Below are positions 23,517 to 31,629 of a stretch of DNA of 64,000 nucleotides, one piece after another. Within the stretch, counting starts at the first letter, position 1. The number at the start of each line of letters is the position of its first letter. The notes under the pieces were generated by a model. It was given only the letters and a program-made list of their open reading frames with translations, made no database searches and had not been told where the DNA came from. The position numbers and the translations under genes are program-made. The stretch lies in the NCBI RefSeq assembly GCF_001476815.1, contig NZ_LDSL01000070.1:1-64000 (forward strand), written 5' to 3'. This DNA is from Pseudacidovorax intermedius (lineage in GTDB: Bacteria; Pseudomonadota; Gammaproteobacteria; Burkholderiales; Burkholderiaceae_C).

Positions 23517-24271
23517 CGCGGCGCCCGGCCTTCGCCGACGCGCAGGCCGGCGGGCTGGACGGCACCGCTGCGGCCGCCGTTTCGGCCGGTGCTGCGGCGC
23601 CCTCCGCCCTGCAGACCGGCCGCCGCAGCTTCCTGGGGCGCGCCGCGGGCCTGGCATCCTGGGCCAGCCTCGCCGCACCGCTGTGGCTGCCCGCCACCGC
23701 CCATGCCGGCGCCCAGATCGAGGAGCCGCTGGCCGACGCGGTGCGCACCGCGCTCAGCTCGGCCATCCTCAACAACGCGCCGCCGGTGCCGGAGTTCGAC
23801 GACTTCGCCAGCCGCCTGCAGTACCTGCGCTGGCTGGGCGCCATGGGCGACCGGCTGCGCCGCCGGGTGCCCGACTGGCAGACGCGCAAGGAGCTGCTGC
23901 AGACCATCTGGTACGAAAGCCGCCGCGCCGGGCTGGATGTCAGCCTGGTGCTGGGGCTGATCCAGGTGGAAAGCAACTTCCGCAAGCACGCCGTCTCGAG
24001 CGCCGGAGCGCGCGGCTACATGCAGGTGATGCCCTTCTGGGTGCGGGTGATCGGCAATGGCGATCCATCCGTGCTGTTCCACATGCAGACCAACCTGCGC
24101 TTCGGCTGCGTGATCCTGCGCCACTACCTGGACCGCGAGCGCGGCGACGTCTTCATGGCGCTCGGCCGCTACAACGGCAGCCGCGGGCGGGCGCCGTACC
24201 CGGACGCGGTGTTCGCCAACCAGCGCCACTGGATCTTCGATCCCGGGCGGCCGCTCACCGCCACGGGCTGA
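23513..24271 (+). CDS. Exported lytic transglycosylase (SLT domain)
   Basis: A 252-residue protein starting at a GTG that overlaps the proS stop (GTGA). After a 35-residue low-complexity lead comes a twin-arginine motif (R37-R38, RRSFLG), a hydrophobic stretch and a cleavage-like TAHA near residue 65. The mature part carries the SLT fold with the catalytic glutamate E153 in IQVESNF, the GYMQVMPFW segment and ALGRYNGS. It would cleave peptidoglycan glycan strands in the periplasm. Tat export is suggested by the motif but not proven. Confidence 0.85.
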
Positions 24272-24302
24272 GCGGGCGGCGCAGCCATCGCGCCGACGCG
24301 GG

Positions 24303-25628
24303 TCAGGCTGCCGCCTTGGCCTCCGGCTGCGCCGCCGCCGGCCCGCCGCGCGTGACCATCACCTGGTCGATGCGGTGGCTGTCCACGTCCATCACCTCGA
24401 AGGTGAAGCCGGCCCAGCTCACGCTGTCGGTGCGGCGCGGCACGCGGCGCAGCATCACCATGAGGAAGCCGGCCAGGGTCTCGTACTCGTCCTCGTGCGG
24501 CATCTCGTCGATGCCCAGGGCGCGCTGCACGTCCTGGATGGGCGTGACGCCGTCGATCAGCCAGGAATGCTCGTCGCGCTGCACGATCTGCTGCTCGTCG
24601 GTGGAGGCTGGCACCAGATCGCCCATCACGGTGCTCATCACGTCGTTGAGCGTGATGACGCCCACCACCAGGCTGTATTCGTTGACCACGATGGCGAAGT
24701 CCTCGTGCGCAGAGCGGAACTGCTCCAGCACCTCGGTCAGCGTCAGCCGGTCGGGAATCACCAGCGCCTTGTGGATCGGCAGCCCCTGGTCGAAGGACAG
24801 GGGCTGGCCGCCCAGCACGCGCTGGAACATGTCCTTGGCGTCGACGTAGCCCAACACGTGGTCGATGTCGCCCTCGCACACCGGGTAGGCGGAATAGGGC
24901 TCGGCCACGATGCGCGCGCGCAGCACCGACTCCGGATCGTCCCGGTGCAGCCAGGCGATGCGTTCGCGCGGCGTCATCACGCTGTTGACCATGCGAACGT
25001 CCAGCTCGAAGACGTTGGCGATGACCTGGTGCTCCTGTGCCGCCAGCACGCCGGCGCGGGTGCCGGCCTCGGACATCGCGAGGATGTCGGCCAGGGTGAT
25101 CTTGTCCTCGCGCACCATGGGCAGGCCGAGCAGCCGGAACAGGCCGTCGGTCATGCGGGTGAACAGCCAGGTGAGGGGGCCCAGCAGCGTGATCAGCCAG
25201 CGCATGGGCCGGGCGATGCGCATCGCCATGCGCTCCGGATCGCTCATGCCGAGCCGCTTGGGGAACAGGTCGGCGAAGACCAGGAAGGCCGCGATGATGG
25301 TGATGAAGGAGGCCGTGAAGGCCGCGCGCTGGGCGTTCTCGGCGTCGAGCGCCAGCTCGAACAGGCGCGCGAAGTAGGGCGTCAGCGCGCCTTCGCCCAC
25401 CACGCCGCCCAGGATGGCGATGGCGTTCAGCCCGATCTGCACGACGGTGAAATAGTGGCCCGGCTGCTCCTGCAGCGCGATCACCTCCTGGGCGCGCGCG
25501 TCCCCATCGTCGGCCAGCTGGCGCAGGCGCAGCCGGCGGGCGGCGGCGAGCGAGATTTCGGCGACGGAGAAGAAGGCGCTGACGGCAATCAGCAACGCGA
25601 TCAGGAGCAGGCTTTGGGTCAGGGTCAT
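24303..25628 (-). CDS. CNNM/CBS-domain membrane protein (HlyC/CorC family, YtfL-like)
   Basis: A 441-residue protein with an N-terminal CNNM (DUF21) membrane domain, two CBS domains in the middle (about residues 210-330) and a C-terminal CorC/HlyC domain (from about 345). This order matches E. coli YtfL (PaeA), implicated in polyamine export, and related Mg/Co transport accessories. The hemolysin label of the family is historical. It converges with the lytic transglycosylase gene (32 bases between stops). Transported substrate not assignable. Confidence 0.88.
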   Translation of the reverse strand: MTLTQSLLLIALLIAVSAFFSVAEISLAAARRLRLRQLADDGDARAQEVIALQEQPGHYFTVVQIGLNAIAILGGVVGEGALTPYFARLFELALDAENAQRAAFTASFITIIAAFLVFADLFPKRLGMSDPERMAMRIARPMRWLITLLGPLTWLFTRMTDGLFRLLGLPMVREDKITLADILAMSEAGTRAGVLAAQEHQVIANVFELDVRMVNSVMTPRERIAWLHRDDPESVLRARIVAEPYSAYPVCEGDIDHVLGYVDAKDMFQRVLGGQPLSFDQGLPIHKALVIPDRLTLTEVLEQFRSAHEDFAIVVNEYSLVVGVITLNDVMSTVMGDLVPASTDEQQIVQRDEHSWLIDGVTPIQDVQRALGIDEMPHEDEYETLAGFLMVMLRRVPRRTDSVSWAGFTFEVMDVDSHRIDQVMVTRGGPAAAQPEAKAAA

Positions 25629-25788
25629 CGGCAGGCAGGAAGTGGCGCCGGCCTGAGGATAGCGTCCCGCCGCGATGCCGCCTCGCCGAGAAGGTTGGCG
25701 TGCTGCAGCACGCTGCGTGGCGCTGCGCAGGGACGCCGGACCCCGTCCGGCATCTGCCGCGCAGTCCGCTGCCGGTTTCGGAGGATGG

Positions 25789-26787
25789 CTACTGCACGAA
25801 ACCCATGCGCTGGCGCTGGCCGGCCGCGCTGCGCGGCAGGTCGTCCACCTGCATCTGTTCGCGCCGGGCTAGGCGGGCATTGCCGAAGCCGGTCATCAGC
25901 GCGCGGCGCATTTCGCGCGGGGCGAGGCTGGCCAGCACGTCGAGCACGTCGTCGGCCGGTTCGGCGGCCAGGTGTCGGCCCCAGTCGTGCTCGGCGCGGA
26001 TCGACAGGTAGAGGTTGCGCGCGATGCGCCGCGCCTGCTCGGCGGAAGGCGCCTCGATCTCGAACACGTTCATCCGGTTGAGGATGGGCTCGGGCACGCT
26101 GCGCTCGTCGTTGGCGGTGGTGATCCAGATGACCTGGCTGGCGTCGATGGCCACTTCGGCGAATTCGTCGACGAAATGGTGGGCGGTGTCGTGCTCCAGC
26201 AGGCCGTAGAGCGCGCCCAGCGGGTCGTACTGCGCGTCGGCGCTGGCCTTGTCGATCTCGTCCACCACGATGACCGGGTTGGCGTACTGCCCGTCCACCA
26301 GCGCCTCGAACACCTTGCCGGGCTTGGCGCCCTTCCATTGCGAGGAGGCGCCGGAGAGCAGCCAGCCGGCGGTCATCGAACTCATCGGCACCAGCTGCAT
26401 GCCGGTGCCGAGCAGCTCGGCCAGCTTGCGGGCGAAATGGGTCTTGCCGATGCCGGGCGGGCCCAGCAGCAGCATGGGCGTCACCTCCAGGCCGTCGCGG
26501 CTGTCCTGGGCCAGCGCGACGTGGCGGCGCACGTCGTCGAGCGCGTCGGTGAAGTTAGGCAACTGCTCGTACAGGGCGGCCATGTCGGGCACACCGCTGG
26601 GCTTGACCTGGAAGCGCTCGGGGCCGCGCTCGAGCATGCGGGTGTAGGTGCTGCGCAGGGTTTCGTGATCGCGCTCCGGCAGCTTGGCGAGCCGGCGCTC
26701 CACCTCGTGCGTCTCGTAGACGCTGCGCAGTTGCGCCACAGGCAGCTGAAAGCCTGCGCTGGTGGGGACGAGACTGCGGGAATCCAT
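25789..26787 (-). CDS. Lon-like AAA+ ATPase lacking a protease domain
   Basis: A 332-residue ATPase whose core resembles the AAA module of Lon: Walker A GPPGIGKT at residues 109-116, Walker B VVDEIDK at 174-180, DPLGALYGLLE like the Lon DPASALLE segment, and the sensor WITTANDERSVPEPILNRM. No Lon N domain and no Ser-Lys protease domain are present, and the frame ends soon after the small AAA lid. The ATG at 26787 is supported by a strong GGAGGT ribosome site 7 bases upstream. It is a single gene with its own upstream region. Probably an unfoldase or remodelling factor; partner unknown. Confidence 0.8.
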   Translation of the reverse strand: MDSRSLVPTSAGFQLPVAQLRSVYETHEVERRLAKLPERDHETLRSTYTRMLERGPERFQVKPSGVPDMAALYEQLPNFTDALDDVRRHVALAQDSRDGLEVTPMLLLGPPGIGKTHFARKLAELLGTGMQLVPMSSMTAGWLLSGASSQWKGAKPGKVFEALVDGQYANPVIVVDEIDKASADAQYDPLGALYGLLEHDTAHHFVDEFAEVAIDASQVIWITTANDERSVPEPILNRMNVFEIEAPSAEQARRIARNLYLSIRAEHDWGRHLAAEPADDVLDVLASLAPREMRRALMTGFGNARLARREQMQVDDLPRSAAGQRQRMGFVQ

Positions 26788-26800
26788 CGGGAACACCTCC

Positions 26801-26829
26801 GTATCGAACAACAACACCTGGTGCGATAC
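26801..26829 (-). promoter_or_regulatory. Inverted repeat in the leader of the Lon-like ATPase gene
   Basis: GTATCG (26801-26806) and CGATAC (26824-26829) form a dyad with a 17-base AT-richer spacer, directly upstream of the GGAGGT ribosome site. It could be an operator or an mRNA stem that affects ribosome access. Function is inference. Confidence 0.35.
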
Positions 26830-26941
26830 AGCATAAGACGTGCCGGCGCGGCGTGCACGCGAGCCGCAGGCGCCGACAGGCGATGTGGCTTGGCGACTAC
26901 AGCGGGGCAGGCGGCGTCCGAACGGTGTGGCGCGTGCCATG

Positions 26942-26967
26942 AAAAACGGCCCGCGCGCGGCGGGCCG
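26942..26967 (-). terminator. Rho-independent terminator, probably ending the prfA-prmC-grxD transcript
   Basis: On the minus strand CGGCCCG (26967-26961) pairs with CGGGCCG (26953-26947) around a 7-base loop and is followed by five T residues. It is about 200 bases past the grxD stop; the nearest upstream gene on that strand is grxD. Confidence 0.7.
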
Positions 26968-27001
26968 ATTTGGCGGTGAGGCACGGTGCCAGTCCGTCGA
27001 T

Positions 27002-27066
27002 CCGTTCGCCCCCGAGGGTCTGCCGAAGGCGTCGTGCCCCGGCTTCGACAGGCTCAGCCCGAACGG
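27002..27066. repeat. REP-like imperfect palindrome
   Basis: CCGTTCGCCC at the left and GGGCTGAGCC-type sequence at the right form a long imperfect hairpin; the right arm contains GCTTCGACAGGCTCAGCCCG, which I recognise as a dispersed extragenic palindrome in many proteobacterial genomes. It lies in the 379-base gap between the Lon-like ATPase and grxD. The rest of that gap holds the terminator and the leader dyad; no gene is seen. Confidence 0.65.
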
Positions 27067-27166
27067 TGACGGGTCGACGACGGTGAGGGGGCGAGAACGG
27101 TGCTGGGCCAACGAATCGGCATCAGGCGCCGGACCTCCCCTTTCAGGGCGGCGGGCGGACCGGCCG

Positions 27167-27490
27167 TCAGGCGGCCTGGGTCAGCATCTGCTGCAGTTCG
27201 CCGGACTCGTACATCTCCATCATGATGTCCGAGCCGCCCACGAACTCGCCCTTGACGTAGAGCTGCGGGATCGTGGGCCAGTTGCTGTATTCCTTGATGC
27301 CCTGGCGGATCTCGGCGTCGTCCAGGACGTTGACGGTCTTGAGCGACTTGGGCTCGACGCCGCAGGCCTTCAGGATCTGGACGGCGCGGCCGGAGAAGCC
27401 GCACATGGGAAAGCTCGCGTTGCCCTTCATGAAGAGCACGACATCACTCGACTTCACGATGCCGTCGATGCGTTGCTGAACGTCGCTCAT
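27167..27490 (-). CDS. grxD: Monothiol glutaredoxin GrxD
   Basis: A 107-residue Grx4-type glutaredoxin that binds a [2Fe-2S] cluster with glutathione and hands Fe-S clusters to target proteins. The CGFS active site is at residues 30-33 with the conserved upstream K22, and the WPTIPQLY and GGSDI motifs bind glutathione. It is downstream of prmC by 40 bases on the same strand, a common betaproteobacterial order (hemA-prfA-prmC-grxD). Confidence 0.96.
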   Translation of the reverse strand: MSDVQQRIDGIVKSSDVVLFMKGNASFPMCGFSGRAVQILKACGVEPKSLKTVNVLDDAEIRQGIKEYSNWPTIPQLYVKGEFVGGSDIMMEMYESGELQQMLTQAA

Positions 27491-27530
27491 GGGGTTTCCT
27501 GTGGATGTGTGGGATGGGAAGAGGGGTGGA

Positions 27531-28472
27531 TTATTTCACCGGGGCCCAGGTTCCGCCGGTGCAGCGGGCAATGCCGGACAGGTCATGGCGGCGCTGGATG
27601 TCGGCGAAACCCGCGCCGGCGAGCAACTGGCGCACGGCGGCGGCCTGGTCGTGGCCGTGTTCCAGCAGCAGTTGGCCGCCGGCGGCCAGGTGCGCGGGAG
27701 CGTCGCGCACGATCTGCCGCAGGTCGTCCAGGCCGTCGGCGCCGGCCACCAGGGCCGACCGCGGCTCGTGGCGCAGGGCGGGCAGGTGCGGATCGCCGTC
27801 GGCGATGTAGGGCGGGTTGCTGACGATGAGGTCGTAGGCCGCCCGAGGCGCGCCGTCGAGCCAGGAAGCCTGGCGGAAGGCGACGGCAAGGCCGAGCCGC
27901 TGCGCATTCGCCGTGGCCACGGCGAGCGCGTCGGTGCTGGCATCGACCGCCTCGACCCGCGCGTCGGGCCGGGCGCGCTGCAGCGCCAGGGCGATGGCGC
28001 CGCTGCCGGTGCCCAGGTCGAGCACGCGCGGGGCGCTGCGGCCCTGAAGGCAGTCCAGCGCCCAGTCGACCAGTGTTTCCGTGTCCGGACGCGGCACCAG
28101 CACGCGGGCGTCCACCTGCAGGTCGAGGCCGTGGAATTCCTTTTCCCCGAGCAGGTAGGCGGCGGGTTCGCCGGCCAGGCGCCGGCGGAAGAGGGCGGCG
28201 ATGCGCGGCCAGTCGCCGGCGGCGAGCGCGTCGCCGTCGTGCGTCAGCAGCCAGGCCCGGTCGTGCGGCGCGCGGCCGAGGGCGTACAGCAGCAGCAGTT
28301 GGGCATCGAGCCGGTCCAGACCGGCCCGCAGTCCGGCCTGCAGGGCGGCGGCGACGTGCGGGGGCGCCGGCTCGGCCATCGGTTCGGCCGCCGAAGCTGG
28401 TGTTGGGACCGGGGAACGACCGTCGACGACGGCGCGGCCAGCCTCCATCGCAGCGGCAGGGCGCACGCTCAT
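27531..28472 (-). CDS. prmC: Peptide chain release factor N5-glutamine methyltransferase PrmC
   Basis: A 313-residue S-adenosylmethionine-dependent methyltransferase that modifies the GGQ glutamine of release factors, including the product of the overlapping prfA gene. The catalytic NPPY motif is present ([12 protein letters not shown]), with the cofactor site [13 protein letters not shown]. The first about 35 residues are an unusual low-complexity extension; starts at internal ATGs are possible, but the ATGA overlap with prfA supports 28472. Confidence 0.94.
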   Translation of the reverse strand: MSVRPAAAMEAGRAVVDGRSPVPTPASAAEPMAEPAPPHVAAALQAGLRAGLDRLDAQLLLLYALGRAPHDRAWLLTHDGDALAAGDWPRIAALFRRRLAGEPAAYLLGEKEFHGLDLQVDARVLVPRPDTETLVDWALDCLQGRSAPRVLDLGTGSGAIALALQRARPDARVEAVDASTDALAVATANAQRLGLAVAFRQASWLDGAPRAAYDLIVSNPPYIADGDPHLPALRHEPRSALVAGADGLDDLRQIVRDAPAHLAAGGQLLLEHGHDQAAAVRQLLAGAGFADIQRRHDLSGIARCTGGTWAPVK

Positions 28473-29554
28473 GCCTGGCTCGCCTCCAACTCCGCCAGCT
28501 GCTCGGCCTCACGCGCGGCTTGCAGCGCGTCCAGCACCTCGCCCAGGTCGCCATCCATCACCGCGCCGAGCTTGTAGAGCGTGAGGTTGATGCGGTGGTC
28601 GGTGAGCCGGCCCTGCGGGAAGTTGTAGGTGCGGATGCGGTCGCTGCGGTCGCCGCTGCCGATCAGGCCCTTGCGCAGCGCGGCTTCCTTGGCGGCACGC
28701 TCGCTGCGCTCCTTTTCCTGCAGCCGGGCCTGCAGCACCTGCAGCGCCTTGGCCTTGTTGCTGTGCTGGCTGCGGCCGTCCTGGCATTCGGCGACCAGGC
28801 CGGTGGGCAGGTGCACCACGCGCACGGCCGAGTCGGTCTTGTTGATGTGCTGGCCGCCGGCGCCGCTGGCGCGGAAGGTGTCGATGCGCAGGTCGGCCGG
28901 GTTGAGGGTGATGGCCTGGGCCTCATCGGGTTCCGGCATCACGGCGACGGTGCAGGCGCTGGTGTGGATGCGGCCCTGCGTCTCGGTGGCGGGCACGCGC
29001 TGCACGCGGTGGCCGCCCGATTCGAAGCGCAGCCGGCCGTAGGCGCCGTCGGCCTCCACGCGCAGCACCACTTCCTTGTAGCCGCCGATCTCGCTGTCGC
29101 TGGCGCTCATGACCTCCAGCTTCCAGCCCTGGCTGGCGGCAAAGCGGGTGTACATGCGCGCCAAGTCGCCGGCGAACAGGGCCGACTCGTCGCCGCCGGT
29201 GCCGGCGCGGATTTCGAGGAAGGCGTTGCGGGCGTCGTCCGGGTCCTTGGGCAGCAGCAGGCGCTGGAGTTCGTCGGCCAGCTGCTGCAGCTCGTTCTCG
29301 GCGGCGGCGATTTCCTCGCGGGCCATCTCGGCCATGTCGGGGTCGTCCAGCATGTCGCGGGCGCCGGCCAGGTCGGCCTCGCGCTGGCGGTAGCGCGCCC
29401 AGCGGCCGGCGATGGCGGTGACTTCGGCATGCTCGCGCGAGAGGACGCGGTACTGCGCCATGTCGGCCATGATGTCCTCGCGCGAGAGCAGGAAGTCCAG
29501 CTCGTCCAGGCGCTGGGCGAAGCGTTCGAGTTGGTGGCGGAGGAAGTCTTTCAC
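28469..29554 (-). CDS. prfA: Peptide chain release factor 1
   Basis: The 361-residue class I release factor recognises UAA and UAG stops. The GGQ motif lies near residue 232 ([11 protein letters not shown]) and the codon-recognition loop is in the middle domain. The GTG at 29554 is the only start that yields the conserved N terminus [19 protein letters not shown]; no strong ribosome site precedes it. The stop overlaps the prmC ATG. hemA lies 98 bases upstream. Confidence 0.96.
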   Translation of the reverse strand: MKDFLRHQLERFAQRLDELDFLLSREDIMADMAQYRVLSREHAEVTAIAGRWARYRQREADLAGARDMLDDPDMAEMAREEIAAAENELQQLADELQRLLLPKDPDDARNAFLEIRAGTGGDESALFAGDLARMYTRFAASQGWKLEVMSASDSEIGGYKEVVLRVEADGAYGRLRFESGGHRVQRVPATETQGRIHTSACTVAVMPEPDEAQAITLNPADLRIDTFRASGAGGQHINKTDSAVRVVHLPTGLVAECQDGRSQHSNKAKALQVLQARLQEKERSERAAKEAALRKGLIGSGDRSDRIRTYNFPQGRLTDHRINLTLYKLGAVMDGDLGEVLDALQAAREAEQLAELEASQA

Positions 29555-29652
29555 GGGCGAGGCGGAATCTGGGAAGCGGGCCGAAGGCGGCGCAAGGCAG
29601 GGCGCTGCAGGCAGTTGCGGCCGGTGGCGGAGGCCGCGGCGAGCGAGCGTCG

Positions 29653-30939
29653 CTAGTTGTCGCGGCGCGTATCGCCGTTGCGCAGGAAGAGCCGGCTCAC
29701 CGTCTGCGCCGTCTGCGCGCGGCTCGTGGCGTCGCCGGCATGCAGTTCGGCCATGGCGCCGTGCAGCATCTTCTGCGTGAGGCCGCGCGACAGGGCGTCC
29801 AGCACCGCCTCGACGTCGTCGCCACGGGCGAGCTGGCGGCGTGCGCGGGCCAGTTCGGCCGCGCGCCAGGCATCGGCCTGGGCCTGCAGCTGCTGGATCA
29901 GCGGCACGCTGCTGCGCTGGTCCATCCAGTGCAGGAAGTTCTGCACCCCGGCGTCGATGATCGACTCGGCCTGGGCGACGGCGGCCTGGCGGCTGGCCTC
30001 GCCCTGACGGACGACGTGGGCCAGGTCGTCCACGGTGTAGAGGTAGACGTCTTCCAGGTCCTTGACCTCGGGCTCGATGTCGCGCGGCACGGCCAGGTCG
30101 ACCATGAACATGGGCCGGTGCTTGCGTGCCTTGAGCGCCCGCTCGACCGCGCCCAGGCCGATCAGCGGCAGGGTGCTGGCGGTGCAGCTGACCACGATGT
30201 CGAATTCGGCCAGACGGCCGGGCAGGTCGGCCAGGCGCATGGCCTCGCCGCCCAGGCGGCCGGCGAGCTTCTCGCCGCGCTCGAGGGTGCGGTTGGCGAT
30301 GACCATCTTCGCGGGCTGGCGCGCGGCGAAATGCGTGGCGGCCAGGTCGATCATTTCCCCGGCACCGACGAAGAGCACGCGCGTCTCGCGCAGGTCCTCG
30401 AAGAGCTGGCCGGCCAGGCGGACGGCGGCGGCGGCCATGCTGATGGAATGCGCGCCGATCTCGGTGGAGGTGCGCACTTCCTTGGCGACGGCGAAGGAGC
30501 GCTGGAACAGCTGGTTGAGCGTGGTGCCCAGGGCGCCGGCCGACTCGGCGGCGCGGATGGCATCCTTCATCTGACCCAGGATCTGAGCCTCGCCCAGCAC
30601 CATGGAGTCGAGGCCGCTGGCCACGCGGAAGGCATGGCGCGCGGCTTGGCCGTCGGTGAGGGTGTAGGTGTGCGAGCGCAGCAGCGCCGGCGACACGCCG
30701 CCGCTGCCGGCCAGCCAGTCGACCGTGTGCTCGAGCGCGGGCCGGTCGGCGGCGCAGTAGATCTCGGTGCGGTTGCAGGTGGAGAGGATGGCCGCCTCCA
30801 CCGGCGGGTGGCCACCGATGCCCACGGCGCTGCGCAGGCTCTGCAGGGTGGGCGCGATCTGGTCGACGGCGAAGGCGAACCGGCCGCGCAGGTCGAGCGG
30901 CGCGGTCGTGTGGTTCAAGCCGAGGGCCCAGACTGCCAT
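29653..30939 (-). CDS. hemA: Glutamyl-tRNA reductase HemA
   Basis: The 428-residue enzyme reduces glutamyl-tRNA to glutamate-1-semialdehyde, the first step of C5-pathway haem synthesis. The catalytic cysteine C55 is in STCNRTEIY, followed by a Rossmann NADPH domain ([15 protein letters not shown]) and a helical dimerisation domain. The order hemA-prfA-prmC is conserved. A TATAAT on the minus strand at 30948-30953 lies only about 9 bases before the ATG, which would give an almost leaderless mRNA if used. Confidence 0.96.
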   Translation of the reverse strand: MAVWALGLNHTTAPLDLRGRFAFAVDQIAPTLQSLRSAVGIGGHPPVEAAILSTCNRTEIYCAADRPALEHTVDWLAGSGGVSPALLRSHTYTLTDGQAARHAFRVASGLDSMVLGEAQILGQMKDAIRAAESAGALGTTLNQLFQRSFAVAKEVRTSTEIGAHSISMAAAAVRLAGQLFEDLRETRVLFVGAGEMIDLAATHFAARQPAKMVIANRTLERGEKLAGRLGGEAMRLADLPGRLAEFDIVVSCTASTLPLIGLGAVERALKARKHRPMFMVDLAVPRDIEPEVKDLEDVYLYTVDDLAHVVRQGEASRQAAVAQAESIIDAGVQNFLHWMDQRSSVPLIQQLQAQADAWRAAELARARRQLARGDDVEAVLDALSRGLTQKMLHGAMAELHAGDATSRAQTAQTVSRLFLRNGDTRRDN

Positions 30940-31030
30940 AACCGCGCATTATAAAATTCGCGCCCCTCTTCGGCGTCTTGCACTGCAACAAACCCGCCTA
31001 TCGCAGTCATTGCCGGACGCACCGCGGCGC

Positions 31031-31306
31031 ATGTCTCCCCTCCAGTTGCTCGATCACCTGCTCAATTTCGTGGCGCCGGCCGTGGCGGTGGCGGTGCTGC
31101 TGGCGCTGGCCCTGCGTGGGCTGCATCGGGCCCGATCGCTGCGCGTGCCGCTGTGGAAGCAGATCGCGATCACGACGGGTGCGGGCGTCGCGACGCTGCT
31201 CGGCGGCCTGGTGCTGACAGGCCACGACGGGCGCATGGCGAGCTATGCGGCGCTGGTGCTGGTCGCCGGCACCGTGCAGTGGGCGCTGCTGCGTGGCGGG
31301 CGCTGA
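31031..31306 (+). CDS. Small hydrophobic membrane protein of unknown function
   Basis: A 91-residue protein with about three hydrophobic segments (residues 12-28, 45-62 and 69-85) separated by short basic loops. I do not recognise a family with certainty; it resembles short conserved hypothetical membrane proteins next to hemA in related genomes. It is divergent from hemA, with an AT-rich box (ATTATAAAAT) between them. No catalytic motif is visible. Confidence 0.6.
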   Translation: MSPLQLLDHLLNFVAPAVAVAVLLALALRGLHRARSLRVPLWKQIAITTGAGVATLLGGLVLTGHDGRMASYAALVLVAGTVQWALLRGGR

Positions 31307-31395
31307 TCGAAGCCGGGCTGAAGCGCACGGCCAGCCGCCGCTGGTCCGAGGTGACGGTCAGCGACATCGCCCAGGCCATCGGCTGCTCCGTCGGC
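31303..31395 (+). pseudogene. Remnant of a TetR-type regulator N terminus
   Basis: Directly overlapping the previous stop, this frame reads like the start of a TetR-family DNA-binding domain (LIEAGLKRTASR, then EVTVSDIAQAIGCSVGT) and breaks off where the recognition helix would continue to the aromatic FYxxF. There is no start codon and no ligand-binding domain. The sequence after 31395 continues in another frame as part of an unrelated remnant. Confidence 0.45.
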
Positions 31396-31396
31396 A

Positions 31397-31579
31397 CTGG
31401 CGCGCCAGCGCCGCGCCCTCGACGCCTTGCTGTCGCGCCAGCAGACCCTGCAGCCACTGACGACGGCCGGCGAGGCGCAGCTGCGTGGCGATGCCGGCCT
31501 GCTGCCGCGCTTCTTCGGCCTGCTCGACAACGTCAGCGGCGGCTTCCCGGTGGTCGACGCGGCCCGCTGGCCCGACTGA
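31397..31579 (+). pseudogene. Remnant resembling the C terminus of an alkylsulfatase-type protein
   Basis: An open frame without a start reads RRALDALLSRQQTL, then RGDAGLLPRFFGLLDN and FPVVDAARWPD before a stop. This pattern resembles the C-terminal (SCP2-like) domain of metallo-beta-lactamase-fold alkylsulfatases. It is joined to the TetR-like fragment with a frame change, suggesting that a deletion fused two neighbouring genes. Family assignment is from memory of the motif and is tentative. Confidence 0.35.
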
Positions 31580-31629
31580 TGGCGCACGCACGCGGGCCCC
31601 GCACCGGCCCGCTGGCGGCCAGGCGCCCG

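Noticed and set aside
24303-25628. Hemolysin toxin
   Set aside because: The CNNM-CBS-CorC layout is that of a membrane transporter; the hemolysin name of the family is historical.
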